Source: Gordonia sp. X0973 (lineage in GTDB: Bacteria > Actinomycetota > Actinomycetes > Mycobacteriales > Mycobacteriaceae). Taken from it: a stretch of DNA of 64,000 nucleotides. Made by a program: the position numbers and the translations under genes. Below the pieces are notes generated by a model. It saw only the letters and a program-made list of their open reading frames with translations, was not told the origin of the DNA and did no database searches. The stretch's first letter is position 1; each line of letters opens with the position of its first letter. Location: contig NZ_CP054691.1 in NCBI RefSeq assembly GCF_013348785.1, positions 3,224,001 to 3,288,000 on the forward strand. Direction: 5' to 3'. Positions 16,614 to 25,320 of the stretch are shown in pieces.

Positions 16614-17069
16614 CTACTGCGGGTGGTCGGCGACCATCGCGAGTTCGCCGACGCTGAGCGGGCCGTTGAGGCCGCGGCGCCGAAGGGCGTCGTGGCCGCC
16701 GGCCAGGAACACCGCCCCGGCGACGCCGCGCGCCCGCAAATGCCAGGCCAGCCACTCGGCGTCGTCCCCGTCGTCGGAGATCAACAGCCAGCGGGCATCG
16801 GCGGATGCGGCGCGCAGGGCGGATGCCGTGCCCGGGGTCAGGCGCTCGAGCGCGTCGAGCGGATCGAGCGCCAAGGCGCCGTGGACCGCGCCGTCGGCGC
16901 TGCGCTGCGCCTGCGTGCGGATGTCGACCGCGCGCAGCCCGGCGTCGAGCGCGGCTCGGAAGTCGCGGGCGGGCACCGAGAGCGCGGTGTCGAGGGCGGG
17001 TGCCTGGATGGGGGCAGCGGGCAACGTGGTTGCGGAGGAAGAAACAGGAGCCAGGGTGGCGGTGGTCAT
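16614..17069 (-). CDS. Rhodanese-like domain protein lacking the active cysteine
   Basis: 151 residues. The fold pattern of a rhodanese domain is present: [17 protein letters not shown] at the start of the domain and [11 protein letters not shown] near the end. At the position of the active-site loop, where catalytic members have a cysteine, the sequence reads [13 protein letters not shown], and the protein has no cysteine at all. It therefore cannot act as a sulfurtransferase and may be a binding or regulatory domain. The ATG at 17069 has only weak ribosome-site character. Confidence 0.7.
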   Translation of the reverse strand: MTTATLAPVSSSATTLPAAPIQAPALDTALSVPARDFRAALDAGLRAVDIRTQAQRSADGAVHGALALDPLDALERLTPGTASALRAASADARWLLISDDGDDAEWLAWHLRARGVAGAVFLAGGHDALRRRGLNGPLSVGELAMVADHPQ

Positions 17070-17386
17070 CTGAGAACTTTCGGGTGATCACTCGAGCCCG
17101 AGACGGGCGAGTAAAGCGGATGGTCGGGAAGCGGACTCCGGGCCGGCGCCACAGCAAAACGACGTTGCTGATGAGGCAGCTCAGCCCTGACAACACTTCC
17201 GACAACGCTTGATCACGACGACCAGTCTGTCATGCCCACTCGTCGTCGCTCAACCTTTTCGCGCCCCATGACGCAAAATCCATCAAAATTCACTACCGGT
17301 TCATGCCGGTGCACCCAGATGTGACTAGGGTGGAGCGGGCACCGTGCAGGGCACGGCCGAACAATCGAAGTGAAGGTGGATTTTTC
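17070..17386. other. 317-bp intergenic region between divergent genes
   Basis: It holds the promoters of the rhodanese-like gene (minus) and the lectin-LysM gene (plus). A TAGGGT at 17326-17331 is a plausible -10 for the latter, with a leader of about 50 bases and an AAGGTGG ribosome site before 17387. I see no riboswitch consensus, tRNA or convincing small gene. Confidence 0.4.
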
Positions 17387-17914
17387 ATGAGTGACACTCT
17401 CAACGTTGGTGACCGCCTGGGCACCGGACAGTCGCTGACCTCGGCAAACGGCGCTTACACGCTGACGCTGCAGGACGACGGCAACCTGGTTCTCACCGAC
17501 GGCGGCAAGGCCGTCTGGTCGACCAAGACCAACGGCAAGGGCGCCGTCCGCGCATCCGTGCAGGAAGACGGCAACTTCGTCCTGTACAACGGCTCCGACG
17601 AGGGCGTCTGGTCGACCAAGACCTCGGGTGCCGGTGCGCGCCTGGTGCTGCAGGACGACCGCAACGTCGTGCTGTACGTCGGCGACAAGGGCGAGTGGAG
17701 CTCCAAGACCGTGACCGACGCTCCAGTCGCGCAGGCCGCGTCGAACGAGGCACCGGCTCCGGCCAAGACCTACACCGTCGTCGAGGGCGACACCCTGTGG
17801 GCCATCGCCGAGCGCTTCCTGGGTGACGGCAACAAGTACCCCGAGCTCGCGTCGCTCAACGGCATCGCGAACCCGGACCTGATCAACGTCGGTCAGGTCA
17901 TCAAGCTCCCGTAG
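17387..17914 (+). CDS. Bulb-type lectin plus LysM domain protein
   Basis: 175 residues. Residues 1-115 form a B-lectin (monocot mannose-binding) beta-prism with three repeats marked LQDDGNLVL, QEDGNFVLY and LQDDRNVVLY, close to the sugar-binding consensus QxDxNxVxY. An Ala/Pro linker leads to a C-terminal LysM domain from YTVVEGDTLWAIAERFLGD to VIKLP, which binds N-acetylglucosamine polymers such as peptidoglycan. No signal peptide is visible, so export, if any, is non-classical. The ATG has AAGGTGG upstream. The gene is monocistronic, ending at a strong terminator. Likely a cell-wall carbohydrate-binding protein; the ligand is unknown. Confidence 0.85.
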   Translation: MSDTLNVGDRLGTGQSLTSANGAYTLTLQDDGNLVLTDGGKAVWSTKTNGKGAVRASVQEDGNFVLYNGSDEGVWSTKTSGAGARLVLQDDRNVVLYVGDKGEWSSKTVTDAPVAQAASNEAPAPAKTYTVVEGDTLWAIAERFLGDGNKYPELASLNGIANPDLINVGQVIKLP

Positions 17915-17928
17915 GGAGCCCGGGTACT

Positions 17929-17999
17929 GCAAACCCAGCAGTTTCGGACAGACCCCGCACCTTCACGGTGCGGGGTTTGTCTTGTTCTGCGGGGTTTGC
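17929..17999. terminator. Long two-tier hairpin terminator, copy 1 of a repeated form
   Basis: The inner stem CCCCGCACC/GGTGCGGGG (17953-17961 with 17967-17975) has a five-base loop and is followed by TTTGTCTTGTT. An outer stem GCAAACCC/GGGTTTGC (17929-17936 with 17992-17999) encloses it. The SDR gene stop codon overlaps the inner loop, so the element serves both convergent genes. A relative lies at 41986-42052. Confidence 0.8.
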
Positions 18000-18913
18000 G
18001 CGTGCAGCTCTTCCAGCGCCTGCCACAGCCGCCCCTCCCGCTCCTCGTCGTAGGACTCCTCCGACGAGCGGGCCGCGACGTTGCGATCGAGATAGCCGCC
18101 CGACTCGACCTCGACCGCGCCGAGCGCCGCGTCGGCGAGGTAGCGGCCCGCCGCCGACGCGGAGGTGGCCAGCGGAGTCAGCGTCATGAGCGGCATGATC
18201 CGCCGCACCGCGAACCGCGACAGCGCTCCCGCATGCCGCGTGAGGTCCGTCCCCGGGACGAACCCCGGGTTGTAGCCGACGATGCTCACCCCCGCCGGCA
18301 GGCAACGCGCATATTCGTGCACCAGGTAGATCGCGGCGAGCTTGCTCGTCGAATAGGCGGTCCGCCCGGCCGTCACCGACGACGGTTCGGGGAAGGCTCC
18401 GATCCGCGCGAGCCGACTCGGGTCGTCGGGCCATCTCGGCCCGGGGACCATTCCCAGGTTGTGCCGGAGGTCGCCGAAGTGGGTGTCGCTGACCGTCACG
18501 ACGATGCGCGCCCCGGCCGTGAGCGACGGCGCCAACTCCTGAAGCAGGACGTGGTTGGCCAGCACGTTCACGGCGAAGGTCGATTCCAAGCCGTCGACCG
18601 TCTCGGTCAGGTCGTCGACGTGTTGGATGCCGGCGTTGGCGACCATCGTCCGCAGCGGCGGGAGGTTGCCGTGCGCCAACTCATCGGCCAGGCGCGCGGC
18701 GGCCGCTCGCACGCTCGCCAGCGACGAGAGGTCGGTGTCGATCGAGACGACGGCGTGCCCGGCGCCCGACATCTCATCCGCCAAGGCCGACCCACCCGGT
18801 TCACGGGCGAGGATCACGAACGTCGAACCCGGCGCGGCTCGTCGTGCGAGTTCGTCGAGCGCCACCCGGCCGATGCCGCGCGTCGCACCGGTCATCACGA
18901 TCGTCTCGGGCAC
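17963..18913 (-). CDS. Short-chain dehydrogenase/reductase
   Basis: 316 residues. Cofactor motif TGATRGIG lies at residues 8-15, then VANAG, a catalytic serine in VTVSDTH and YSTSK. The length and the insert between the serine and YSTSK resemble retinol dehydrogenase/protochlorophyllide reductase-like SDRs. NADPH is the likely cofactor; the substrate is unknown. The GTG at 18913 has GAGGGAG upstream. A TetR gene lies 194 bases upstream in the same direction, with a palindrome between. The stop codon falls in the loop of the terminator. Confidence 0.8.
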   Translation of the reverse strand: MPETIVMTGATRGIGRVALDELARRAAPGSTFVILAREPGGSALADEMSGAGHAVVSIDTDLSSLASVRAAAARLADELAHGNLPPLRTMVANAGIQHVDDLTETVDGLESTFAVNVLANHVLLQELAPSLTAGARIVVTVSDTHFGDLRHNLGMVPGPRWPDDPSRLARIGAFPEPSSVTAGRTAYSTSKLAAIYLVHEYARCLPAGVSIVGYNPGFVPGTDLTRHAGALSRFAVRRIMPLMTLTPLATSASAAGRYLADAALGAVEVESGGYLDRNVAARSSEESYDEEREGRLWQALEELHAQTPQNKTNPAP

Positions 18914-18936
18914 CCTGTTCTCCCTCGTCGTTGTTG

Positions 18937-18954
18937 CTGTAGTGATCGCTACAG
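18937..18954. promoter_or_regulatory. 18-bp palindrome, operator candidate upstream of the SDR gene
   Basis: CTGTAGTGATCGCTACAG is a palindrome with one mismatched pair, centred at 18945.5. It overlaps a plausible minus-strand -10 (TACTGT) for the SDR gene. The size fits a TetR-type operator, most simply for the neighbour at 19108-19764. Confidence 0.6.
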
Positions 18955-19008
18955 TATCGGGAGGGTTGGGTTCGGTCAATGGTGCGGTCGGCGAGGCCCG
19001 GTTGCGGG

Positions 19009-19095
19009 GTCTCGATACGGTTCCTCGCCCAGGGGCTCGGATCCACTCGACCACCCCGGATCCACTCGACCACCCCGGATCCACCCGACCACCGT
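19009..19095. repeat. Interspersed repeat remnant with a 19-bp triple tandem repeat
   Basis: Three head-to-tail copies of GGATCCACTCGACCACCCC start at 19039, 19058 and 19077 (the third diverged). GGTCTCGATAC lies just before at about 19008-19018. The same ends, inverted, occur at 53937-54052 (GGTGGTCGAGTG and TATCGAGACC), so both loci belong to one intergenic repeat family. Confidence 0.7.
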
Positions 19096-19107
19096 CGAGG
19101 TCGGCAC

Positions 19108-19764
19108 TCAATCTGCCGTACGGAGGCGGTCGATGACCGCGAGGATCGCGTGCGCGTGCAGATCGAACAGGGCAGCACTGTCGATTGCCTCCCCCTCGTC
19201 GGCACCGATCTCGCGGGCGATGAAGAGGCCGTCGGCACCGGCCATCGCGTAGACGGCCACTTGCTGCACGGCCTGCCCGTCGAGGTCGGGGAACTGCTCG
19301 GCGAGGGCCGCGCGGACCGTCGCCAACGCCGTCTCGCGCACACGCAGGAAGACTTCGCGTGCCCGCGGTTCGACCGGACGCCGACCGAGCGCGAGCGTCA
19401 GGCCGAGTCGCAGGAAGTCCGGTGACGACGCCTGGGCCTGCGCCACGGCGACCGTCGCATGGATCAGTCGCTCTCGTCCCGATCCGGATTCCGGCACCTC
19501 CCAGGCCGCCAGCCACTCGGCGAAGCTGCGCTCGATGACCGCGGCGATCAGCTCGTCCTTGTTGGCGAAATGCCAATAGATCGAACTCGCGGGCAACCCG
19601 CTCCGCCCGCTGACGAGTGCGATCGAGGTGCCGTCGTAGCCGAGTTCGCCGGCGATCTCCGTTGCCGCGTCGAGAATCCTCGCCCGCGACGCCTCGCCGT
19701 TGGCGCGGGTCCGCCGACCGGGCTTGTCCTCACCCGCCGGGTTCTCGGTCTCGCCCGACGACAT
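19108..19764 (-). CDS. TetR-family transcriptional regulator
   Basis: 218 residues. The N-terminal helix-turn-helix domain (about residues 22-70) includes ILDAATEIAGELGYDGTSIALVSGRSGLPASSIYWHFANK-type sequence, with SGLPASSIYWHF as recognition helix; the C-terminal domain is helical. Its ATG overlaps the coaX stop by one base (TGATG), so it is translated from the pan/coaX transcript. It probably controls the SDR gene downstream through the palindrome at 18937-18954. The effector is unknown. Confidence 0.8.
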   Translation of the reverse strand: MSSGETENPAGEDKPGRRTRANGEASRARILDAATEIAGELGYDGTSIALVSGRSGLPASSIYWHFANKDELIAAVIERSFAEWLAAWEVPESGSGRERLIHATVAVAQAQASSPDFLRLGLTLALGRRPVEPRAREVFLRVRETALATVRAALAEQFPDLDGQAVQQVAVYAMAGADGLFIAREIGADEGEAIDSAALFDLHAHAILAVIDRLRTAD

Positions 19765-20564
19765 CAGCGCGACTTGCCCGCTTTGACGCGCTCGTAGACG
19801 CGGCGCAGACCGTCGAGGGTGAGGAAGCTGTGGTGGTCGGTGATGGTCTCGCATTCGCCGACCATGAGCGGCGCAAGGTAGCCGGTCGCGACGACGCGGG
19901 TGTCGTCGGAATCGAAGTCGGGCACCTCGTCGCGAATCCGGTCGACCAACCCGTCGACCTGGCCGGCGAAGCCGAACAGGATCCCCGACTGCAATGCCTC
20001 GACGGTGTTCTTGCCCAGCACGCTGCGCGGCGGGCGCAACTCGACGCGGCGCACCGTCACCGTGTGCTCGCTCAGCGCGTCGACCGCCAGATTCACCCCG
20101 GGCGCGATCGCCCCGCCGAGGAACTCGCCTTTCGCCGAAACCGCGTCGACGACGGTGGCCGTGCCGAAGGCGACGACGATCGTCGGGGCACCGGGATAGT
20201 TACCACTGGCCGCGACGGCGTTCGCGACGCGATCGGTGCCCACTTCCTTCGGGTTGTCCACCAGCAGCGGCACCCCGGTCCGCACCCCGGGCTCCAGCAG
20301 CACATGCGGTCCGGCACCGAAGTGTTTGTCGACCATCGCCCGCAGTTCGCGCAGCAGCGAGGGCACCGTGGAGAGCGCAGCGACCGCGGTCACCTGTTCC
20401 AGGTCCGGGCCGAGGAGACCGCGGATCAACAGTTCCAGCTCGTCGGCGGTGAGGTACGGATCGGTGTGGATGCGCCAATCCCGCACCAACGTCGCATGAT
20501 CCCCCGAGCCGGCGAAGACGCCCAGGTGGATATTGGTGTTGCCGACCGCAGCGGTGAGCAGCAT
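19764..20564 (-). CDS. coaX: Type III pantothenate kinase
   Basis: 266 residues, close to M. tuberculosis CoaX (Rv3600c). It starts with the ASKHA phosphate-binding strand LLTAAVGNTNIHLGVF, and GTDRVANAVAA, VAFGTATVVDAV and GGAIAPGVNLAVDAL complete the acetate-kinase-fold active site. It phosphorylates pantothenate, the first step of CoA synthesis. Its ATG overlaps the panD stop by one base, so it follows panC and panD in one operon, matching the pathway order. Confidence 0.93.
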   Translation of the reverse strand: MLLTAAVGNTNIHLGVFAGSGDHATLVRDWRIHTDPYLTADELELLIRGLLGPDLEQVTAVAALSTVPSLLRELRAMVDKHFGAGPHVLLEPGVRTGVPLLVDNPKEVGTDRVANAVAASGNYPGAPTIVVAFGTATVVDAVSAKGEFLGGAIAPGVNLAVDALSEHTVTVRRVELRPPRSVLGKNTVEALQSGILFGFAGQVDGLVDRIRDEVPDFDSDDTRVVATGYLAPLMVGECETITDHHSFLTLDGLRRVYERVKAGKSR

Positions 20565-20998
20565 CAGGCGATCGACGCGACGAGGCTCTCGCGTCCGCGC
20601 GGATCCTTCAGTCCGGAACCGGCGGGGACGTCGGCGGGATCGGTGCCCTCGGTGAGCACTCGGTTGTGCTCGTCGACGAACACGACGGCCGGCGAGTAGT
20701 CGGCCAATTCCTCGGGGCTCATCACGCCGTAGGCGATGATGATGACGAGGTCGCCGGGGTGTACCAGATGCGCGGCGGCGCCGTTGATCCCGATGACCCC
20801 GGTCCCGCGCTCACCGGCGATCACGTAGGTCTCCAGGCGGTTGCCGTTGTCGATGTCGACGATGCACACCTGCTCGCCCTCGAGCAGGTCGGCGGCGTCG
20901 AGCAGGTCGGCGTCGATGGTCACCGAACCGACGTAGTGCAGGTCGGCCTGCGTCACCGTCGCGCGGTGGATCTTGGACTTCATCATGGTGCGAAACAT
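20564..20998 (-). CDS. panD: Aspartate 1-decarboxylase
   Basis: 144 residues. The proenzyme cleaves itself between Gly24 and Ser25 (HYVGSVTID) to make the pyruvoyl cofactor. [14 protein letters not shown] and the conserved tyrosine and arginine contexts are present. It makes beta-alanine from aspartate for pantothenate. A GGAGG lies four bases before the ATG at 20998. It is 41 bases after panC and overlaps coaX by one base. The C-terminal tail beyond residue 125 is charged and variable, as in mycobacteria. Confidence 0.95.
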   Translation of the reverse strand: MFRTMMKSKIHRATVTQADLHYVGSVTIDADLLDAADLLEGEQVCIVDIDNGNRLETYVIAGERGTGVIGINGAAAHLVHPGDLVIIIAYGVMSPEELADYSPAVVFVDEHNRVLTEGTDPADVPAGSGLKDPRGRESLVASIA

Positions 20999-21039
20999 GG
21001 GTTCCTCCGTGAGGTCTGTGGTCTGCGAGGTCTGCGGTG

Positions 21040-21984
21040 TCAGGGTCTGGCTGAGGTTTGCGGCTGGTCGCCGGGGGCGAGCGGGAGCGGTTCGGGCTCG
21101 TCGGTGCGGGAGACGCCGATCGCGACGCCGACGTTGTCGATCAACCGCGTGGTGCCCAGACGCGCCGCGACGAGCAGGCGGCCGTCGCCCCGTTCCGGCG
21201 GGGGCCCCAGGTCGCGGCCCAGTAGTTCCAGGTAGTCGACATCCACTCCGTCCACCCCGTCGAGGACGGACCGGGCGGTGGTCAGCACCGCGTCGGCCCC
21301 GGCTGGTGCGGCATGGGCACCGGCGGTCAGCGCGGCCGAAAGCGTGGTCGCCAACCGGCGCTGCTCTTCGTCGAGGTAGCGGTTGCGCGACGACATGGCC
21401 AGGCCGTCTGACTCGCGGACCGTCGGGACGCCGACGACGTCGACCGGCAGGTTCAAATCCGTGACCATCTGCTGGATCAGCACCAGCTGCTGATAGTCCT
21501 TCTCCCCGAAGTAGGCGGCGTTGGGGGCGACGATCGTCAGCAGCTTCGCGACGACGGTGAGCATGCCGGTGAAGTGGGTGGGCCGCGACTTCGCCTCGAG
21601 GATCTCCCCGACCGGACCGGGATGGATCGTGGTGCGCCGACCGTTCGGATACATCGCCGCATCGGTGGGCGCGAAAACCAATTCGACGCCGAGCGCGCGC
21701 AGCTTGGCACAGTCCTCGTCGAAGGTGCGCGGGTAGGCGTCGAGGTCCTCCCCGGCGCCGAACTGCAGCGGGTTCACGTAGATGGACACGACGACGACGG
21801 TGTTGCCCGCCGCGCGGCACTCCCGCACCAGCGTCAGGTGGCCGTCGTGCAGGGCGCCCATCGTCGGGACGAGCACGACGCGTCTACCGGTGGCGCGCAA
21901 CGCGGCGGTCACCTTGTGCATCGTCGCGGGATCGCGGTGGACGGTCAGTTCACCCGGGGTGAACGCCGACGACAGGTCGCTCAT
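21040..21984 (-). CDS. panC: Pantothenate synthetase
   Basis: 314 residues. The HIGH-like motif is in [23 protein letters not shown] follows, and the KMSKS-like loop is MSSRNRYL. It joins pantoate and beta-alanine with ATP. Its ATG overlaps the stop of the DUF2520 gene by one base (TGATG). Place and order match Rv3602c. Confidence 0.95.
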   Translation of the reverse strand: MSDLSSAFTPGELTVHRDPATMHKVTAALRATGRRVVLVPTMGALHDGHLTLVRECRAAGNTVVVVSIYVNPLQFGAGEDLDAYPRTFDEDCAKLRALGVELVFAPTDAAMYPNGRRTTIHPGPVGEILEAKSRPTHFTGMLTVVAKLLTIVAPNAAYFGEKDYQQLVLIQQMVTDLNLPVDVVGVPTVRESDGLAMSSRNRYLDEEQRRLATTLSAALTAGAHAAPAGADAVLTTARSVLDGVDGVDVDYLELLGRDLGPPPERGDGRLLVAARLGTTRLIDNVGVAIGVSRTDEPEPLPLAPGDQPQTSARP

Positions 21985-22961
21985 CACGCCTCCCCCGACT
22001 CGTCGGATCGACCCGGTCCGCTCGCCGCGCCGCCGAGCACGGCGGCCAGGGCGGGCGACGGGCGGGCATGGGCGGCGGCCCGGCGGGCCTGCATGAGATA
22101 GGCGTCGACGATGGTCGTATCGGCGGCCGGAGCGGTCTTCCCCCACCGGGTCAGCGCGTTCAGGTGCGCGGCGACCGCATCCGCATCGCCCCGGGCGACC
22201 GGCCCGGTCAGCGCCGCGGGCCCCATCTGCAGGGCGTTGTCCAGCGCTGCGGTGACCAGCGGCGTCAGCATCTCCTGCGCGGAACGCAGCGGGGCCCCGT
22301 CGGCATCGGCCCGTTCGATCACCGAGTGCAGCACGGTCACGGCGTCGTCGATGAGGGCGACGAGGTGGTTCGCCCCGTGCGCGAGGGCGGCGTGGTACAG
22401 CGTGCGGTCGGCCTCGCCGATCCGCACCGGCTGCCCGCCGATCTCGTAGACGAGCGACGAGCCGACGGTGAATCCGATCTCGTCGTCGGCCGTGACCGCG
22501 AAGCAGGCGGACTGCATCCGCCGGGTGTCCTCGGCGGCCCCGACGAAGGTCATCGCCGGGTGGACGGCCACCGCGAGCGCGCCGAGCGCGGTCAGCGGTG
22601 CGAGAACGCCGGTGCCGTGTGCGCCGGCGGTGTGCACGACGATCGTGCCCGGGCGGACCCGCCCGCCGTCGGCCAATGCGGCGACGACGGTCGGCAACTC
22701 GTCGTCGGGGACGGCCAGGATCAGCAGTTCGCTGCGTGCCGCCACCTCGTCGGCGTCGGCGAAGACCTCGGAATCGGGGAGGCGCAGCCGCGCCCGCTCC
22801 TGCGACTGGTCCGAGCGCGCGACGACGGCGCCGACGACGTGCCCGACGGATTCGAGTGCTTGGGCCAGCGCGGTTCCGACGCGCCCGGCCGAGACGAGGC
22901 CCACGGCCAAACGCGCGGGCGCCGACGGATCGGCAACACCGAGCAGCGGTGAATCAGTCAC
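21984..22961 (-). CDS. Rossmann-like and DUF2520 domain protein (Rv3603c-like)
   Basis: 325 residues. An N-terminal Rossmann domain with [17 protein letters not shown] (about residues 18-35) resembles ketopantoate reductase and related NADP-binding folds; the C-terminal DUF2520 helical domain carries HPAMTFVG and [16 protein letters not shown]. In this family the gene sits directly before panC, so a role in pantothenate synthesis, perhaps ketopantoate reduction, is often suspected but not proved here. The GTG at 22961 has GGAGG seven bases upstream; the extra N-terminal reading to 23075 has no such support. Confidence 0.85.
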   Translation of the reverse strand: MTDSPLLGVADPSAPARLAVGLVSAGRVGTALAQALESVGHVVGAVVARSDQSQERARLRLPDSEVFADADEVAARSELLILAVPDDELPTVVAALADGGRVRPGTIVVHTAGAHGTGVLAPLTALGALAVAVHPAMTFVGAAEDTRRMQSACFAVTADDEIGFTVGSSLVYEIGGQPVRIGEADRTLYHAALAHGANHLVALIDDAVTVLHSVIERADADGAPLRSAQEMLTPLVTAALDNALQMGPAALTGPVARGDADAVAAHLNALTRWGKTAPAADTTIVDAYLMQARRAAAHARPSPALAAVLGGAASGPGRSDESGEA

Positions 22962-23129
22962 CGTGGATCCTCCAGAGTCGTTCCAGTCCCACCACCGACG
23001 GCGGGTACCAGACGTTTGCGGTCCAAGGATACTGCGATTGCGCAGGTACTGCCTACGCGGTGTGACCGGCCTCACCCGGATGGTCGGGACGGACTCCCCG
23101 CCGACCCCGGCCGGAGGCCGAAACGCGTA

Positions 23130-24155
23130 TCAGCTGTTCTCGCCGCGCAACTGGTTGAACAGCTCGGCCGCGGAGATGCCGCGACCGGATTCGTGCTGGC
23201 CCTCGGCCCGGCGACGGCGACCCGCTCCGGCGGACGGCGCGGAACTCGACGGGGTCACCCAGGACTCGGTGGGCGCCTCGCGTTGCGCCTCTTCGGCCGC
23301 ATCGCTCACCGGCTCGGGAATCCCCATCACATCGACCGGTTCGGCGACGTCGGCGGGCTCGGCCGTTTCGGTCGTCGGCGGGACATACGCCCCGGCGGTG
23401 TACGCCTGGGCACCGGACCAGCTGGGCGTATGGGTCGATTCGGAGGTGGGCGCGGCAGTCGGCTGACCCGCGCCGAAGGTCTGCGGCGGGGCGCCGAAGG
23501 GCGCGAACGGTTCCGGCGCCGGCTCCTCCTCCACGACGGGGATGATCTCGGTGAGGTCGTTGCGGCCACCCTGCGGCGGCGGGGCGTGGCGGCCGTCGGC
23601 CGACGGCGGTGCCGTCGTCGCGAAGTCGGTCGCCGCCAGAACACTGTCGTCGGGTGTGTAGGTCGACATCGACGAGGCGAGTTCCCGCAACCGCTCGTTG
23701 GGCAGCGCCACCCGCTGCTCCGGCAGCGGCTGGCCCATCATCGCTTCCAGGCTCGCCCGCAGGGCGGCGATCTGTTGCTGCAATTCGTGCAGGTCGCGGT
23801 TCGCCTCGGCCGTCACCTCGGCGCGGATCTGCGCTTCGATGTCCATCTCGTATTGGCGCCGGGCCGCGATCTCGCGCTCCAACTGCAACTCGTAGACCAG
23901 CCGCATGTCCTGGCCGCGGGCCTCGGCGACCTCGGCCTGGCGGCGATAGCGAGTGATCCCGATGGCGCCGAGCACGGCCGCCCACAACGCGGCGACCACC
24001 GCGACGGAGGCGCTGACGGAGAGCTCTTTGCTCCAGATCATCAGGCAGCTCGCGACGAGGGCGAGAACGATCAGGAGACCGAGGAACCATTGCCCTGCAC
24101 CGCGCGGTGACCCTGCGCTGCGCTTTCCGGCCGAACGACCCTCGCTCGTCGTCAT
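23130..24155 (-). CDS. DUF6779-type membrane protein (Rv3604c-like)
   Basis: 341 residues. Two transmembrane helices lie at about 22-42 and 48-68, then a charged, coiled-coil-prone stretch to about residue 150 with EAEVAEARGQD and EANRDLHELQQQIAALR. The last 170 residues are Pro/Ala/Glu-rich and disordered. Function unknown, but its place between fol and pan genes is the same as in M. tuberculosis. A TAGGTT box seven bases before the ATG marks a promoter inside the gene cluster, so the pan-coaX part can be transcribed on its own. Confidence 0.8.
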   Translation of the reverse strand: MTTSEGRSAGKRSAGSPRGAGQWFLGLLIVLALVASCLMIWSKELSVSASVAVVAALWAAVLGAIGITRYRRQAEVAEARGQDMRLVYELQLEREIAARRQYEMDIEAQIRAEVTAEANRDLHELQQQIAALRASLEAMMGQPLPEQRVALPNERLRELASSMSTYTPDDSVLAATDFATTAPPSADGRHAPPPQGGRNDLTEIIPVVEEEPAPEPFAPFGAPPQTFGAGQPTAAPTSESTHTPSWSGAQAYTAGAYVPPTTETAEPADVAEPVDVMGIPEPVSDAAEEAQREAPTESWVTPSSSAPSAGAGRRRRAEGQHESGRGISAAELFNQLRGENS

Positions 24156-24162
24156 AATCGTG

Positions 24163-24168
24163 AACCTA
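24163..24168 (-). promoter_or_regulatory. -10 box TAGGTT, leaderless promoter inside the fol-pan cluster
   Basis: On the minus strand TAGGTT ends seven bases before the ATG at 24155. It identifies a transcription start between the DUF3180 gene and the DUF6779-DUF2520-panC-panD-coaX group. Confidence 0.55.
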
Positions 24169-24226
24169 CCCGTCTATCATCCCAAATCGGCTGAGGTTGC
24201 GCCGGAGAGTCGCCGACGCCCACACC

Positions 24227-24751
24227 TCAGGCTGCATCCGGGTTGGGCACCTGACCGTCGTCGGTCGGATCGTCGGGCGCGCGGCAGCATTGCTCAAGCC
24301 ACAGCGCCGCGACGACGAGCGCGATTCCCCCCAATGCTCCGATGATGCTACCCGCCTTGCTGGCATTCGCGCTGGCTACGTCCTGCAGGTGGAACAGGTA
24401 ACCGGCGATCGCACCCCACGCCCCGGCGGCCACGGCACCGACGATCGCCGACGCCTTCGCCAGCGCGACCAGCCGTGCGACGGTCAGCGGGTGCAGTTGT
24501 TCGCGGGCCTGTCCCACCTCGTTGTCGGCGACGCGACGGCGGACCACCAGGGCCACCACCGCCTCGACGGCAGCCAAGACGAACAGCGCCGCACCGGTGT
24601 ACCAACGGATGATCGGGAAGTCGCCGAAGTTGAAAGCGATCAACACCCAGCCGAGGATCGCGGCACCCACCGCCAGCAGGATCAGGTCGCGCACCCGGGT
24701 CGGGCCGAGCCGCCCCTCCGGGTCGTCGGGGCCGGGCGAGGGCGCCGTCAT
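24227..24751 (-). CDS. DUF3180 membrane protein (Rv3605c-like)
   Basis: 174 residues with four hydrophobic helices (about 25-42, 52-72, 98-118, 130-152) and GPTRVRDL at the N-terminus, a common start in this family. Function unknown. Its ATG overlaps the folK stop by four bases, so it is the last gene of the folate operon. Two adjacent cysteines (LEQCCRAP) lie just after the last helix. Confidence 0.85.
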   Translation of the reverse strand: MTAPSPGPDDPEGRLGPTRVRDLILLAVGAAILGWVLIAFNFGDFPIIRWYTGAALFVLAAVEAVVALVVRRRVADNEVGQAREQLHPLTVARLVALAKASAIVGAVAAGAWGAIAGYLFHLQDVASANASKAGSIIGALGGIALVVAALWLEQCCRAPDDPTDDGQVPNPDAA

Positions 24752-25320
24752 CGACCACCCGATTCATTCGGCCCGCTCGCTGCGCTCCCGGCGCCGGGGA
24801 GTGCGACGTCGAGGCAGGTGATTCCGTCACGCTCGGACGGGGCGAGGGCGGCGACCAGGTCGGTGACCCTGCTTGTCGCGCCGTCGGGAAAATCGAGGCG
24901 GGCATCCGGGTCCGCGGCCAGCCACGGGATCAATACGAACCCGCGCTCCGCGGCGCGCGGATGCGGCAGCGTCAACTCCTCGGTGGCGCTGAACTCCGGG
25001 ACACCGGCCGCGTCGCGCACGGCGACGACGTCCACGTCGAGGGTGCGCGGACCCCAGCGGACCTCCCGTCGACGATCGGCCGCCGCCTCCAGTTCGGCTC
25101 CGCGCCGCAACCAGGACAGCCCGTCGCGCGGGCCTTCGACGATGAGCACGATATTCGCGAAGTCCTCCTGCTCGACCCCACCCCACGGCGGCGTCGAATA
25201 GACCGGCGACACCGCGACGATCCGGTCGCCGGAGTCCTTGAAGCCGTCGACCACGGAGGCCAGATGGGCCAACCGGTCCCCCAGGTTGGAGCCGACCGAG
25301 AGCACCGCGACCGATGTCAC
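24748..25320 (-). CDS. folK: 6-hydroxymethyl-7,8-dihydropterin pyrophosphokinase
   Basis: 190 residues. SVGSNLGDR at the N-terminus, [17 protein letters not shown] in the substrate loop, [11 protein letters not shown] with magnesium ligands, and [16 protein letters not shown] are the family hallmarks. It transfers pyrophosphate from ATP to the pterin. The GTG start at 25320 overlaps the folB stop by four bases (GTGA). Order folE-folP-folB-folK equals M. tuberculosis. Confidence 0.95.
   Translation of the reverse strand: MTSVAVLSVGSNLGDRLAHLASVVDGFKDSGDRIVAVSPVYSTPPWGGVEQEDFANIVLIVEGPRDGLSWLRRGAELEAAADRRREVRWGPRTLDVDVVAVRDAAGVPEFSATEELTLPHPRAAERGFVLIPWLAADPDARLDFPDGATSRVTDLVAALAPSERDGITCLDVALPGAGSAASGPNESGGR

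Noticed and set aside
17171-17212. Possible short peptide MRQLSPDNTSDNA before the lectin gene
   Set aside because: No ribosome site, no cysteine or other codon run typical of an attenuator leader, and it is far from the lectin start.
21447-21460. GGTTCAAATCC, like a tRNA T-loop
   Set aside because: It lies inside panC codons, and no acceptor stem or CCA-end partner can be folded around it.
20564-21820. A 418-codon reading frame ending at the panD stop
   Set aside because: Its N-terminal two thirds are out-of-frame panC; only panD from 20998 carries the Gly-Ser cleavage site and a ribosome site.
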